64,000 bases of DNA from JAHJDR01 sp964609965 (lineage in GTDB: Bacteria > UBA10199 > JADGCS01): assembly GCA_964609965.1 (NCBI GenBank), contig CAZSTS010000002.1:212826-276825 (forward strand), in the 5' to 3' direction. The position numbers and the translations under genes were made by a program. The notes below the pieces were generated by a model that was given only the letters and a program-made list of their open reading frames with translations, searched no databases and was not told the origin of the DNA. Positions 27,097-34,518 of the stretch are shown piece by piece. The first letter of the stretch is position 1; the number at the start of each line of letters is the position of its first letter.

Positions 27097-27387
27097 ATGA
27101 AAAGAATAAAGAAAAAAGAGGGCGAACAAGAAGAGTTCGCTGTAGTTTGCAAAGCTTTAGCGCATCCTATTCGTCTACAAATTTTAAACCATCTTCAAGA
27201 GGCTAAAGGGTGTTTGTGTGGTAGTCTTGTCGATAAACTTCCTCTTGCACAATCCACTGTAAGCCAACATCTCAAAATACTTAAAGAGGCAGAACTGGTA
27301 AAAGGTTCAATAGATGGGCCTAGAACTTGTTACTGTTTAAATAAAGAAAAGTTAGAAGAGTTTAAAAAAATGGTAGGTTTATTATGA
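27097..27387 (+). CDS. ArsR-family transcriptional repressor
   Basis: The 96-residue winged-helix protein has the ArsR/SmtB pattern: ALAHPIRLQILNHLQEA, then the recognition region SLVDKLPLAQSTVSQHLKILKEAELVKG. The motif GCLCG at the start of helix alpha-3 is where metal-sensing ArsR proteins carry CxC ligands, and a second pair (TCYC) sits in the wing/C-terminus, so thiol-metal or metalloid sensing is plausible. AGAGG precedes the ATG by 6 nt. Its stop overlaps the hgcA start (ATGA), so it is translated coupled with hgcA and is the probable regulator of the operon. ArsR-like genes are known neighbours of hgcAB. Confidence 0.93.
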   Translation: MKRIKKKEGEQEEFAVVCKALAHPIRLQILNHLQEAKGCLCGSLVDKLPLAQSTVSQHLKILKEAELVKGSIDGPRTCYCLNKEKLEEFKKMVGLL

Positions 27388-28511
27388 ATGAAAAACAAAA
27401 AAAGGATACCTGTTGCGGCGCGTCTTCTTGTTCATCCGCTTCAAAAAAAGATGTAAGGCCAAGTGATGTAAAAAAGCGGTTTATGTCAGGCGTTATTTCC
27501 ACAGTAGCAGGGGATGTGCCTCAAGTAAAAACCAAGCTAGATTGGCAAGACCACCTAGGAGCCTTTCGCGTAAGAATAGGTGTGAAACGAGATGATTATA
27601 AAGTCGTGCCAGGTCTTTACGCAGTAGGGAGTCCTGGTCGTGATTCATCAGTCTTTGTTACAGCAAACTACAAGCTTACATTCGATGTTCTTAGAAAAGA
27701 CTTGGATGGGTTTGATGCGTGGATTCTTGTTTTAGATACTCGAGGCATTAATGTTTGGTGTGCTGGTGGCAAAGGAACATTTTCGGATCAAGAGGTTGTT
27801 CGACAGATAGAAAATACCTGTTTGTCTGAGGTTGTGTCCCATCGAAAAATTATTTTACCACAACTGGGTGCCAATGGTGTGGCTGCGTTTAAGGTCAAAA
27901 AAAATACGGGATTTAAAGTGATTTGGGGTCCTGTTCGATCTTCGGACATTAAAGAATTTATCAGAAACGATTTTAAAGCAGATGAAGAAATGAGGACAGT
28001 GAGATTTGGTTTCTTCGACAGATTTGTTTTAGTGCCAGTTGAGTTTTCGTCGATCATTAAATTCAAATCTTTGTGGTTTGTTCTTTTTATTTTTTTGATA
28101 TCAGGCATTGGTTCAACGATTTTCTCTCTTGATATGGCTTTGGCTAGAGGAGGAATGTTATTTCTCGCCTGTGTACTTGGAATCGCGGCAGGGGCTGTTT
28201 TGACCCCACTTTTATTGCCTTGGATCCCTGGTCGAATGTTTGCCATAAAAGGGATGTTGATGAGCTTTGTCATAAGCGGTGTTTTCGTGTTTATATCCTG
28301 GGATATAATAAATGCCGCCTATGCATTAACTCTAATCGCTCTGACACTTGTTTCGACAAGTATTAGTTCATTTTTTGCCATGAATTTTACAGGCGCCTCT
28401 ACTTTTACCTCACCAACAGGTGTTGAAAAAGAAATGAGAAGGACCATGCCTGTTCAGGTAGGGATGGTGGTGATTGGTTTGGTTTTATGGATTGTAGGGG
28501 GTTTTAATTAG
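27384..28511 (+). CDS. hgcA: Mercury methylation corrinoid protein HgcA
   Basis: HgcA transfers a methyl group from a corrinoid cofactor to Hg(II), forming methylmercury together with HgcB. The 375-residue protein shows the cobalamin-binding cap-helix signature NVWCAGGKGTF at residues 123-133, with the Co-coordinating Cys 126. The corrinoid domain spans residues ~45-205. About five transmembrane helices follow (from ~230 to 373), ending with the family-typical NFTGASTFTSPTGVEKEMRRTMP. The N-terminal 35 residues are an extension rich in Cys and Lys (DTCCGASSCSSAS), unusual and possibly a metal-binding tail. The start overlaps the arsR stop by 4 bp. Confidence 0.96.
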   Translation: MNEKQKKDTCCGASSCSSASKKDVRPSDVKKRFMSGVISTVAGDVPQVKTKLDWQDHLGAFRVRIGVKRDDYKVVPGLYAVGSPGRDSSVFVTANYKLTFDVLRKDLDGFDAWILVLDTRGINVWCAGGKGTFSDQEVVRQIENTCLSEVVSHRKIILPQLGANGVAAFKVKKNTGFKVIWGPVRSSDIKEFIRNDFKADEEMRTVRFGFFDRFVLVPVEFSSIIKFKSLWFVLFIFLISGIGSTIFSLDMALARGGMLFLACVLGIAAGAVLTPLLLPWIPGRMFAIKGMLMSFVISGVFVFISWDIINAAYALTLIALTLVSTSISSFFAMNFTGASTFTSPTGVEKEMRRTMPVQVGMVVIGLVLWIVGGFN

Positions 28512-28518
28512 AGTTCAT

Positions 28519-28592
28519 CGGTTACGGTTACGAGGCCCGCCCTGTACCATACGGTTCAGGGCCCGTTTCGGTAACGTTGTTCGGTAACGTGA
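28519..28592. repeat. Repeat-like spacer between hgcA and hgcB
   Basis: CGGTTACGGTTACGAGG at the left and CGGTAACGTTGTTCGGTAACG at the right are partly inverted copies. A hairpin GCCCTG-N12-CAGGGC lies in the middle. It looks like another member of the palindromic or short-unit repeat families of this genome and could affect the hgcA:hgcB mRNA ratio. Confidence 0.5.
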
Positions 28593-28606
28593 TTTGGAGT
28601 TATGAT

Positions 28607-28882
28607 ATGAAAGATTTTCGATACATAAAAAATGTAGCAACGCTTAAATTAGATTCTCAAAAATGCACAGGCTGTGGTGAGTGTGTTGAGGTTTGCCCTC
28701 ACAAAGTTCTCTCTCTTGGAGACAAGAAGGTCGAAATTGTAGATAAGGATGCTTGCATGGAATGCGGTGCTTGTGCATTGAACTGTCCTTTTAAAGCTCT
28801 TTCGGTTACCCCTGGTGTGGGTTGTGCCGCATACATTATAAGTGGTTGGTTCAATGGAAAAGACAAGGCTTGTTGTCGCTAG
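28607..28882 (+). CDS. hgcB: Mercury methylation ferredoxin HgcB
   Basis: HgcB is the 2[4Fe-4S] ferredoxin that reduces the HgcA corrinoid and may pass Hg(II). I chose the ATG at 28607, with GGAG 7 nt upstream, giving 91 residues. Both cluster motifs are present: CTGCGECVEVCP and the HgcB-specific CMECGACALNCP. The conserved single Cys 73 (GVGCAAY) and the vicinal C-terminal Cys pair (89-90, KACCR), which are diagnostic of HgcB rather than a generic ferredoxin, are both there. It is followed immediately by a heptamer array. Confidence 0.96.
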   Translation: MKDFRYIKNVATLKLDSQKCTGCGECVEVCPHKVLSLGDKKVEIVDKDACMECGACALNCPFKALSVTPGVGCAAYIISGWFNGKDKACCR

Positions 28883-28930
28883 CTCGTGGGTTGTGGATTG
28901 TAGGTCGTGGATTGTGGGACTGGGGACTAA
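28882..28930. repeat. Heptamer array downstream of hgcB
   Basis: Seven contiguous units: GCTCGTG, GGTTGTG, GATTGTA, GGTCGTG, GATTGTG, GGACTGG, GGACTAA. It begins on the last base of the hgcB stop codon. Nearly the same units occur after ybaB at 53326. Confidence 0.85.
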
Positions 28931-29047
28931 GTGTTTGGAATTGTTGAAATAAGGCGCTTTCGTAAAAAATCTAATTAAAATCATTTAATTTATCACAGCT
29001 TCTGATTAATAAGGTGCCCACAATAAACCTTAAACTAGGGGCATTTC

Positions 29048-30502
29048 ATGACCAATCCAGATCTCACTTTAAGTAATTTAGATGATTTATTTCCCGCAAG
29101 TTTTACCGAAGAACAAAAGGCAAAAGCAAAAACAGTTTTTCTAAAAGAACTTTCATACACAACACATAAATTCTACGGCGGTAAAATTGCCACAATGCCA
29201 AAAGCAGGTATTTATGGTTTTAATTGGTTTAATGTTTGGTACACGCCAGGTGTTTCAACGGTTTCGACAAGCATTAGAGATGATCATGATAGCTCCTTTG
29301 ATCTTTCTAACAGGGGAAATCTCGTTGCTGTGGTTTCAGATTCCACTCGAGTTTTAGGTGATGGTGATTGTTCTCCTTCTGGTGGTCTTGGTGTTATGGA
29401 AGGTAAAGCCTTTCTCATGAAGTATTTGGGTGGAGTTGATGCCGTGGCTCTTTGCATGAATAGCTATAACAAAGAAGGAAAACACGATCCTGATAAGATC
29501 ATCGATTTTGTAAAAATGGCAGAACCTAGTTTTGGCGCTGTAAATCTCGAAGATATTGCACAACCAAATTGTTACAAAGTTTTGGATACCTTAAGAGAAG
29601 AATGCAATATCCCTGTGTGGCATGACGATGCACAAGGTACAGGTTGCGTGACCTTGGCAGGGCTTATCAATGCGTTGCGCGTGGTAGGTAAAGATCTCAA
29701 TAAGGTCAGAATTGCCATGCTTGGGGCAGGAGCTTCAAACACAACAATTGCACGTCTGATTATAAAGGCTGGTGCTGATCCAGCTAAGATGAGCCTCTTT
29801 GATTCTAAGGGAGGTTTGCACACGGATCGTGAAGACATCAAATCAGATCCTGCTTTTTATAGAAAGTGGGAACTTTGCCAACAAACAAATCCAGACAAAA
29901 TCAAGAACATCGAAGACGCGTGCAAAGGTGCTGATGTCTTGATTGCTCTCAGTAGACCTGGTCCAGATATTGTAAAACCAGAATGGATTTCTAGCATGGC
30001 TGAAAAATCCATTGTCTTTGTTTGTTCTAATCCTGTTCCAGAAATTTATCCTTATGCTGCTAAAGAAGCTGGGGCTTACATTGTGGCTACAGGCAGAGGT
30101 GACTTTCCAAATCAGGTAAACAATTCATTAGGCTTTCCAGGGATCCTCAAAGGCGCCTTGCTTGTTAGAGCTAAAAAAATCACAGATGAAATGGCTATTA
30201 CAGCCGCTTATTCTACAGCAAATTTTGCTGAAAAGAATGGGATTAATCCCGAAAAGATCATGCCTACTATGGATGAAACATTAGTCTTTGCAGAAGAAGC
30301 TGCTGATGTGGCTATGGAAGCTATCAAAAACGGTGTGGCACGAATCCAATTAACTAGAGAAGAGGTTTATAACCGCACATTGCAAGACATCAAAGAAGCT
30401 CGTGAAACATTAGATCTTTTGATGGAAAAAAATTACATCAAAAAACCTGATCTCAAATTATTAGAAGAAGCTGCTGCCAAGGCGATTAAAGCAGTGAGCT
30501 GA
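29048..30502 (+). CDS. Malic enzyme (oxaloacetate-decarboxylating malate dehydrogenase)
   Basis: The enzyme converts malate to pyruvate and CO2, producing NAD(P)H. Visible features are the N-terminal malic domain (YTPGVSTVSTSI, VVSDSTRVLGDGD, FLMKYLGGVDAVALC), the catalytic segment EDIAQPNCYKVLD, IPVWHDDAQGTGCV, and the Rossmann motif MLGAGASNTTIARLI. Then come CSNPVPEIYPYAAKEAGA and TGRGDFPNQVNNSLGFPGILKGAL. Length 484 is that of the short bacterial type without the phosphotransacetylase domain. Cofactor preference cannot be read safely. It is a single gene, followed by a fold-back repeat. Confidence 0.92.
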   Translation: MTNPDLTLSNLDDLFPASFTEEQKAKAKTVFLKELSYTTHKFYGGKIATMPKAGIYGFNWFNVWYTPGVSTVSTSIRDDHDSSFDLSNRGNLVAVVSDSTRVLGDGDCSPSGGLGVMEGKAFLMKYLGGVDAVALCMNSYNKEGKHDPDKIIDFVKMAEPSFGAVNLEDIAQPNCYKVLDTLREECNIPVWHDDAQGTGCVTLAGLINALRVVGKDLNKVRIAMLGAGASNTTIARLIIKAGADPAKMSLFDSKGGLHTDREDIKSDPAFYRKWELCQQTNPDKIKNIEDACKGADVLIALSRPGPDIVKPEWISSMAEKSIVFVCSNPVPEIYPYAAKEAGAYIVATGRGDFPNQVNNSLGFPGILKGALLVRAKKITDEMAITAAYSTANFAEKNGINPEKIMPTMDETLVFAEEAADVAMEAIKNGVARIQLTREEVYNRTLQDIKEARETLDLLMEKNYIKKPDLKLLEEAAAKAIKAVS

Positions 30503-30503
30503 T

Positions 30504-30627
30504 GGATCTATTGAAAAATCTTCATCTACTGCGTTTCTCGCTTCACCCATAATCCTCACGTATTTTCATATACGCTCCGGTTATGGCTTCGCGAGGGCCT
30601 TGTATCTGAACATTTTTGAACAGATCC
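30504..30627. repeat. ~124-bp fold-back element, copy 1
   Basis: The arms GGATCTATTGAAAAAT and ATTTTTGAACAGATCC are inverted repeats. The inner part contains CATCTACTGCGTT near the left and CCTTGTATCTGAA near the right, with a central TACGC dyad. Copies at 35911 and 36142 share this plan and these words. No ORF is present inside. Confidence 0.8.
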
Positions 30628-30701
30628 AGGGAAAAGATTTTTTTATTATGGACAGACACTGGGGCCTATCCGTAATAAAATTCCTCGGCACTTCGGTTCG
30701 T

Positions 30702-31325
30702 TTACCTAATCAATTCCTTTATCTTTGCTCTCATAATATCGATGGCAACTGTGTTTCGTGCGCCGTTGGGGATGATGATGTCGGCGTGTCGTTTGGTGGG
30801 CTCTACAAATTGGATGTGCATGGGCCTGACAGTAGCGTAATACTGGTTGATCACAGAGGTGAGGCTGCGGTCGCGTTCTTCAATGTCGCGTTTGAGACGT
30901 CGTAAAATTCTGATATCGTCTGGGGCATCTACAAAAATTTTAATGTCCATCATATTGCGGATTTCTTCATCATGAAGCGCCAATATACCTTCAAGAATGA
31001 TAATGTGTTGCCCATCTAGGTGGGTGTTGTTTCCAGAAGGTGTGTGTGTTGTGTAATCATAGATGGGGACATCTATGGGATTGCCCTTTAAGAGTTGAGA
31101 GAGATGGTCTTTGGCGAGATTAAAATCAACAGCATTGGGGTGGTCAAAGTTAAAGGTATCACGTTCTTCTTTAGACAGATGCGAAAGATCTAGATAATAC
31201 GAATCTTGTTCAATGAGCGCTATTTGATCTAAAGAAAAATCTGCTGTGATGGCTTTGGCCACTGATGTTTTCCCAGAGGCAGTGCCACCAGCAATGCCTA
31301 TCAAGATGTGTTTTTTGCTTTTCAT
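30702..31325 (-). CDS. udk: Uridine kinase
   Basis: The enzyme phosphorylates uridine or cytidine with ATP or GTP in pyrimidine salvage. The 207 residues match the short bacterial Udk. The P-loop GGTASGKT lies at residues 13-20. The nucleoside-binding QDSYYLDLSHLSKEERDTFNFDHPNAVDF and the motif IYDYTTHTP and LEGILALHDEEIR follow, with the lid RRLKRDIEERDRSL. It is convergent with the malic enzyme gene across a fold-back element and an AT-rich dyad at 30641-30680. Transcription from the upstream lipoprotein gene is blocked by a terminator. Confidence 0.95.
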   Translation of the reverse strand: MKSKKHILIGIAGGTASGKTSVAKAITADFSLDQIALIEQDSYYLDLSHLSKEERDTFNFDHPNAVDFNLAKDHLSQLLKGNPIDVPIYDYTTHTPSGNNTHLDGQHIIILEGILALHDEEIRNMMDIKIFVDAPDDIRILRRLKRDIEERDRSLTSVINQYYATVRPMHIQFVEPTKRHADIIIPNGARNTVAIDIMRAKIKELIR

Positions 31326-31329
31326 CGGT

Positions 31330-31361
31330 AAAAAAAAGGCAGGCTATTAAAGCCTGCCTTT
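31330..31361 (-). terminator. Rho-independent terminator of the lipoprotein gene at 31378-32133
   Basis: On the - strand, AAAGGCAGGCT and AGCCTGCCTTT form a stem around a short loop, followed by eight T residues. Confidence 0.92.
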
Positions 31362-31377
31362 AAGGAGCAAAGATTTA

Positions 31378-32133
31378 TTAACTAATAGTACATGCAGCGT
31401 CTATGGCTGCTTCGATTTCAGCTTCGGTATCATCGTAATCAATTGGATCGCTTTCAGTAATAGTGCAAACGATAGAGGATGAACCATAGACTGTCGTCAT
31501 AGTACCATAAAGTGTGTTTTCTGTGATGTCTAGATACATTGTGCCCGTTACTGTATAAGCGGTGCTGTCTGAGTCAGTTCCAGCAAAATCTGTCCAAGTA
31601 ATTGTGCCAAGATTTGTTGTTGTATCAATAGAAAGAGCCACTGTGCCATCATGGGTCATCGTATCGCCAGTTGTAGAGTTCACGATGCTAAAATCATCAT
31701 AGGTCATGGTAACATCTTCGGTAGAGGAGCCAGTTGATATAGCAATAGAGATAGTGCCGTTTGTTGTATAAATACTATTCACACATGCAGCGTATGTAAT
31801 TGAGGCTTCTTCAGTTTCAGAATTTAAGGTAAAAGTCATGGTTCCTGATGTTGCGCAATTAATTGTGCAGGTAGTGACATTAGGAACAGAGGTATCACAG
31901 CCGGGGAGATATTTAACTGCTGGGGGAACCGATAGGCTTGTAGAAGCGTATGTTGTAGCTTGCACAGTGTCATTGAGCACACTTTGTGCAAGGGCCTCTG
32001 CATTTGCTTCTGAAGTAGTAGTGGTGCCTGTATCGTCGTCGTCAGTGCTGCCGCCACATGAATAAAGGCATAAAGAAAAAAGTGAAATAGCAATAACCAT
32101 AGTGAATAGTTTTATAAAAGATTTGAGTGTCAT
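31378..32133 (-). CDS. Predicted Thr/Asp-rich lipoprotein
   Basis: The 251-residue product has a signal (LFTMVIAISLFSLCLYSC-G) with lipobox LYSC, followed by an acidic linker (GGSTDDDD). The mature part is rich in Thr, Ser and Asp with alternating beta strands (TMTFTLNSETEEASITY, TYDDFSIVNSTTGDTMTHDGTV) and six or so cysteines, likely a beta-sandwich or solenoid exported domain. It forms a single transcription unit with its own sigma70 promoter and terminator. No family was recognised. Confidence 0.75.
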   Translation of the reverse strand: MTLKSFIKLFTMVIAISLFSLCLYSCGGSTDDDDTGTTTTSEANAEALAQSVLNDTVQATTYASTSLSVPPAVKYLPGCDTSVPNVTTCTINCATSGTMTFTLNSETEEASITYAACVNSIYTTNGTISIAISTGSSTEDVTMTYDDFSIVNSTTGDTMTHDGTVALSIDTTTNLGTITWTDFAGTDSDSTAYTVTGTMYLDITENTLYGTMTTVYGSSSIVCTITESDPIDYDDTEAEIEAAIDAACTIS

Positions 32134-32169
32134 TGTTCTTCTCCTGTAGTTGTGGGTTAAAAAAAAGCG

Positions 32170-32198
32170 ATTATTTTACTAAATACAGCATTCGTCAA
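32170..32198 (-). promoter_or_regulatory. Sigma70-type promoter of the lipoprotein gene
   Basis: On the - strand, TTGACG (32198-32193), 17 bp, AATAAT (32175-32170). It lies about 37 bp upstream of the start codon, whose ribosome-binding site is AGGAGAA. Confidence 0.6.
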
Positions 32199-32212
32199 AC
32201 GTTTTTTATTTC

Positions 32213-33379
32213 TTAATAAAGCAGATATTTTCTTCTTTTTTGGCTAAATATTTTCAAATCAGCGTCAAATGTGCTCTTCAGGGCTGCTAGTGAACCTCCT
32301 TTGTCTAGTATTTTACGAATTCTGTCAGTCCCTGTGATAATGTCAAAAGGCAGTTTTTTGAACTCATACTCATAAGGAGGTTTGTTCCAGGAAAAATGCT
32401 TTTTATAATCTTTTATGATTTGGCGAAGAAGGGTGAGTGCTGTGAGGTAGGATTTGAATTTATTACGGTTTGTAATATTAATTTTAACCCCGCCACAGGC
32501 TTTGCTTTCAAATTTATTAACGTTAGGTTTGAAGAAATAGGGTTGCAAAACACAGCCAGGAAGTTTTTCTGAAGTAAGTTTTTGTGCGAAAGAGTAGGGT
32601 TCAATGAAAGGCGCTCCCACAAATTCAAAAGGTTTGGTCGTGCCTCTTCCTTCTGAAATATTTGTTCCTTCAAATATCACTGTCCCTGCATAGGCAATGG
32701 AAGATTCTAGTGTTGGGAGTCCTGTGGAGGGGTATCCCCAAGGAAGATCTGTCTCGTCAAAAAACATCTCCCTTTTCCAGCCTTTCATTTTTATCACTTC
32801 TAAGTCACATCCAATTTTATATTCTTTATTAAAATAAAGGGCGAGTTCTCCAACAGTCATGCCGTGACGCATAGGGATAGGGAGCAAGCCCACAAAAGAG
32901 GTAAAGTCTCTTTGTAAAAGATTCCCTTCCATGTCTGTGCCATTAATGGGATTGGGCCTGTCTAAAATAACCACTTTTTTTCCCTGTTTTTCACAGGCCT
33001 GCATGGTGAGATACATTGTCCATATATATGTAAAAACCCTTGTGCCCACGTCTTGAATGTCAAAAACAAAGGTGTCTATATTGTCGAGGCTCTTTTTTGT
33101 AGGTTGTCTGGTTTTGCTGTAAAGGCTAAAGATTTTGAGTTTGGTTTGAGGGTCTTTTGAATGGGCTGTTTCATCCATGTTATCACGTTCAGATAAGAAG
33201 TAACCGTGTTGGGGTGAAAAGAGCTGTACGAGTTTTAGTCCTTTATAGTCTGCTAAGAGATCTTTAGCATAATCATAGTGAGAGGTGATTGAGGCTTGGT
33301 TGCAAAGAAGACCAATCCTTTTTCCTTTGAGAGATCGGGGGCATTTTTTTAATAAAACTTCTAAACCAGTTTTAACCAT
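32213..33379 (-). CDS. DUF1343 protein, NamZ-like exo-beta-N-acetylmuramidase
   Basis: The family (PF07075) removes MurNAc from the ends of peptidoglycan fragments; NamZ of Bacillus is the characterised member. The 388-residue product carries the family segments RIGLLCNQASIT, LFSPQHGYF, DNIDTFVFDIQDVGTRVFTYIWTM, ILDRPNPINGTDMEGNLL, GLLPIPMRHGMTVGELALYFN and TDLPWGYPSTGLPTLESS. No signal peptide is visible, so it probably acts in the cytoplasm on recycled material. It starts 14 bp after the end of the LD-carboxypeptidase gene with AAGGA before the ATG, so the two form a peptidoglycan-recycling pair. The nagZ at 58968 fits the same pathway. Confidence 0.88.
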   Translation of the reverse strand: MVKTGLEVLLKKCPRSLKGKRIGLLCNQASITSHYDYAKDLLADYKGLKLVQLFSPQHGYFLSERDNMDETAHSKDPQTKLKIFSLYSKTRQPTKKSLDNIDTFVFDIQDVGTRVFTYIWTMYLTMQACEKQGKKVVILDRPNPINGTDMEGNLLQRDFTSFVGLLPIPMRHGMTVGELALYFNKEYKIGCDLEVIKMKGWKREMFFDETDLPWGYPSTGLPTLESSIAYAGTVIFEGTNISEGRGTTKPFEFVGAPFIEPYSFAQKLTSEKLPGCVLQPYFFKPNVNKFESKACGGVKINITNRNKFKSYLTALTLLRQIIKDYKKHFSWNKPPYEYEFKKLPFDIITGTDRIRKILDKGGSLAALKSTFDADLKIFSQKRRKYLLY

Positions 33380-33393
33380 TTTTTATCCTTTTG

Positions 33394-34332
33394 TTATGAG
33401 AAAAGAGGCTCAGTGTATGTTAATGTTTTTTCTTTTGTGTTGAGTGTTACTGTAGGGCCAAGCGGTAGGATGATTTTTCTTTTAGCGTGGCCAGCTGGAA
33501 AACCATAAAGAGTGGGGATGTTAAACTCTTTAGTTATGTCTTGAATCGTTTGAATGTAGTGTTCATCTGGATTGGTTCCTGCAAAAGAACCAAAAATAAG
33601 TCCTTGGCAATCTGTTAGTTTTCCTGCGAGTTTGAGTTGTATGAGCATGCGGTCTACTTCGTAGGGCTTTTCATTCACATCTTCTAAAAACAAGATTTTG
33701 CCTTGAGTGTTTAGCTCGTAAGGTGTTCCTAAAAGAGAGACAATAAGGCTTAAACATCCACCAACCAAAGGCGCTGTAATTTCACCATTTATGAGGGATG
33801 TCGCCTCATTCAAAGTTAGGGTGTTTGGAAGGTCTGATCCTGTTAGATGTGAGTGGAGTGAGTGGAGTGTGTCTGGATGTGTGTTTGCGCTTAGGTCTTT
33901 GGCCACAACTGGACCGTAGAGAGTTGTCCATCTCCATTTTTGATAGAAATATATTTGAAGACACGAAATATCACTATAGCCTAATACGATTTTTGGTTGA
34001 GGATTCAGTTCAGCTTTGTCTAGCCACGGCAGAAGCCGCATGGCTCCATATCCACCACGTGCAAAGAGAATGGCTTTTGCTTTTTTATCATTAAGGGCGT
34101 CGATTAGCTCGTTAGCACGTCTCTCATCAGTTCCAGCCAGGTAAGGAATTTTTTCAAAAATGCCTTCATTGTATTCAATATTAAAGCCCCAATCTTTCAA
34201 AACCTCAACACCTTGCAAAAAAGCCTCTTTTTCAAAGGGAGAGCTGCTTGCTACTATTCTAATTGTATCGCCTTTATTAAGGGCGGATTGTTTTATTAGA
34301 GCCATCTTAGTACTATTATCGGTGAATTTCAT
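33394..34332 (-). CDS. ldcA: Muramoyltetrapeptide (LD-) carboxypeptidase
   Basis: A peptidase of family S66 that removes the terminal D-Ala from cytoplasmic tetrapeptides during cell-wall recycling. The nucleophile motif VLGYSDISCLQ, the approach loop FARGGYGAMRLLPWLD, GGCLSLIVSLLGTPYEL, and the His/Glu regions ILFLEDVNEKPYEVDRML and GFPAGHAKRKIILPLG are all present. I chose the ATG at 34332. A TTG 3 codons upstream and an ATG at 34305 are alternatives. About 312 residues, normal for the family. Confidence 0.93.
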   Translation of the reverse strand: MKFTDNSTKMALIKQSALNKGDTIRIVASSSPFEKEAFLQGVEVLKDWGFNIEYNEGIFEKIPYLAGTDERRANELIDALNDKKAKAILFARGGYGAMRLLPWLDKAELNPQPKIVLGYSDISCLQIYFYQKWRWTTLYGPVVAKDLSANTHPDTLHSLHSHLTGSDLPNTLTLNEATSLINGEITAPLVGGCLSLIVSLLGTPYELNTQGKILFLEDVNEKPYEVDRMLIQLKLAGKLTDCQGLIFGSFAGTNPDEHYIQTIQDITKEFNIPTLYGFPAGHAKRKIILPLGPTVTLNTKEKTLTYTEPLFS

Positions 34333-34425
34333 AAACTTCAATTATGTTTTACCTGTATAACATACACGATTAAGGTGTTAATATTATAAAGGTTTTGATG
34401 CGCTGGTTTATCAGACTTTTTAGGA

Positions 34426-34453
34426 TTGACTTTTTAATAATAAGCACTATTCT
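34426..34453 (+). promoter_or_regulatory. Candidate promoter of the three-repeat gene
   Basis: TTGACT (34426-34431), 16 bp, TATTCT (34448-34453), 65 bp upstream of the start codon. Confidence 0.4.
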
Positions 34454-34518
34454 TAAATACAAGCAAAATGGTTGGATTAAGGTTTTTCTGACAGCCGCCA
34501 CTTTTTAAGGTGATTTAA

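Noticed and set aside
30641..30680. Terminator between the malic enzyme and uridine kinase genes
   Set aside because: TTTTATTATGGA/TCCGTAATAAAA is a fair dyad but neither side has a T tract after the stem and its GC content is low.
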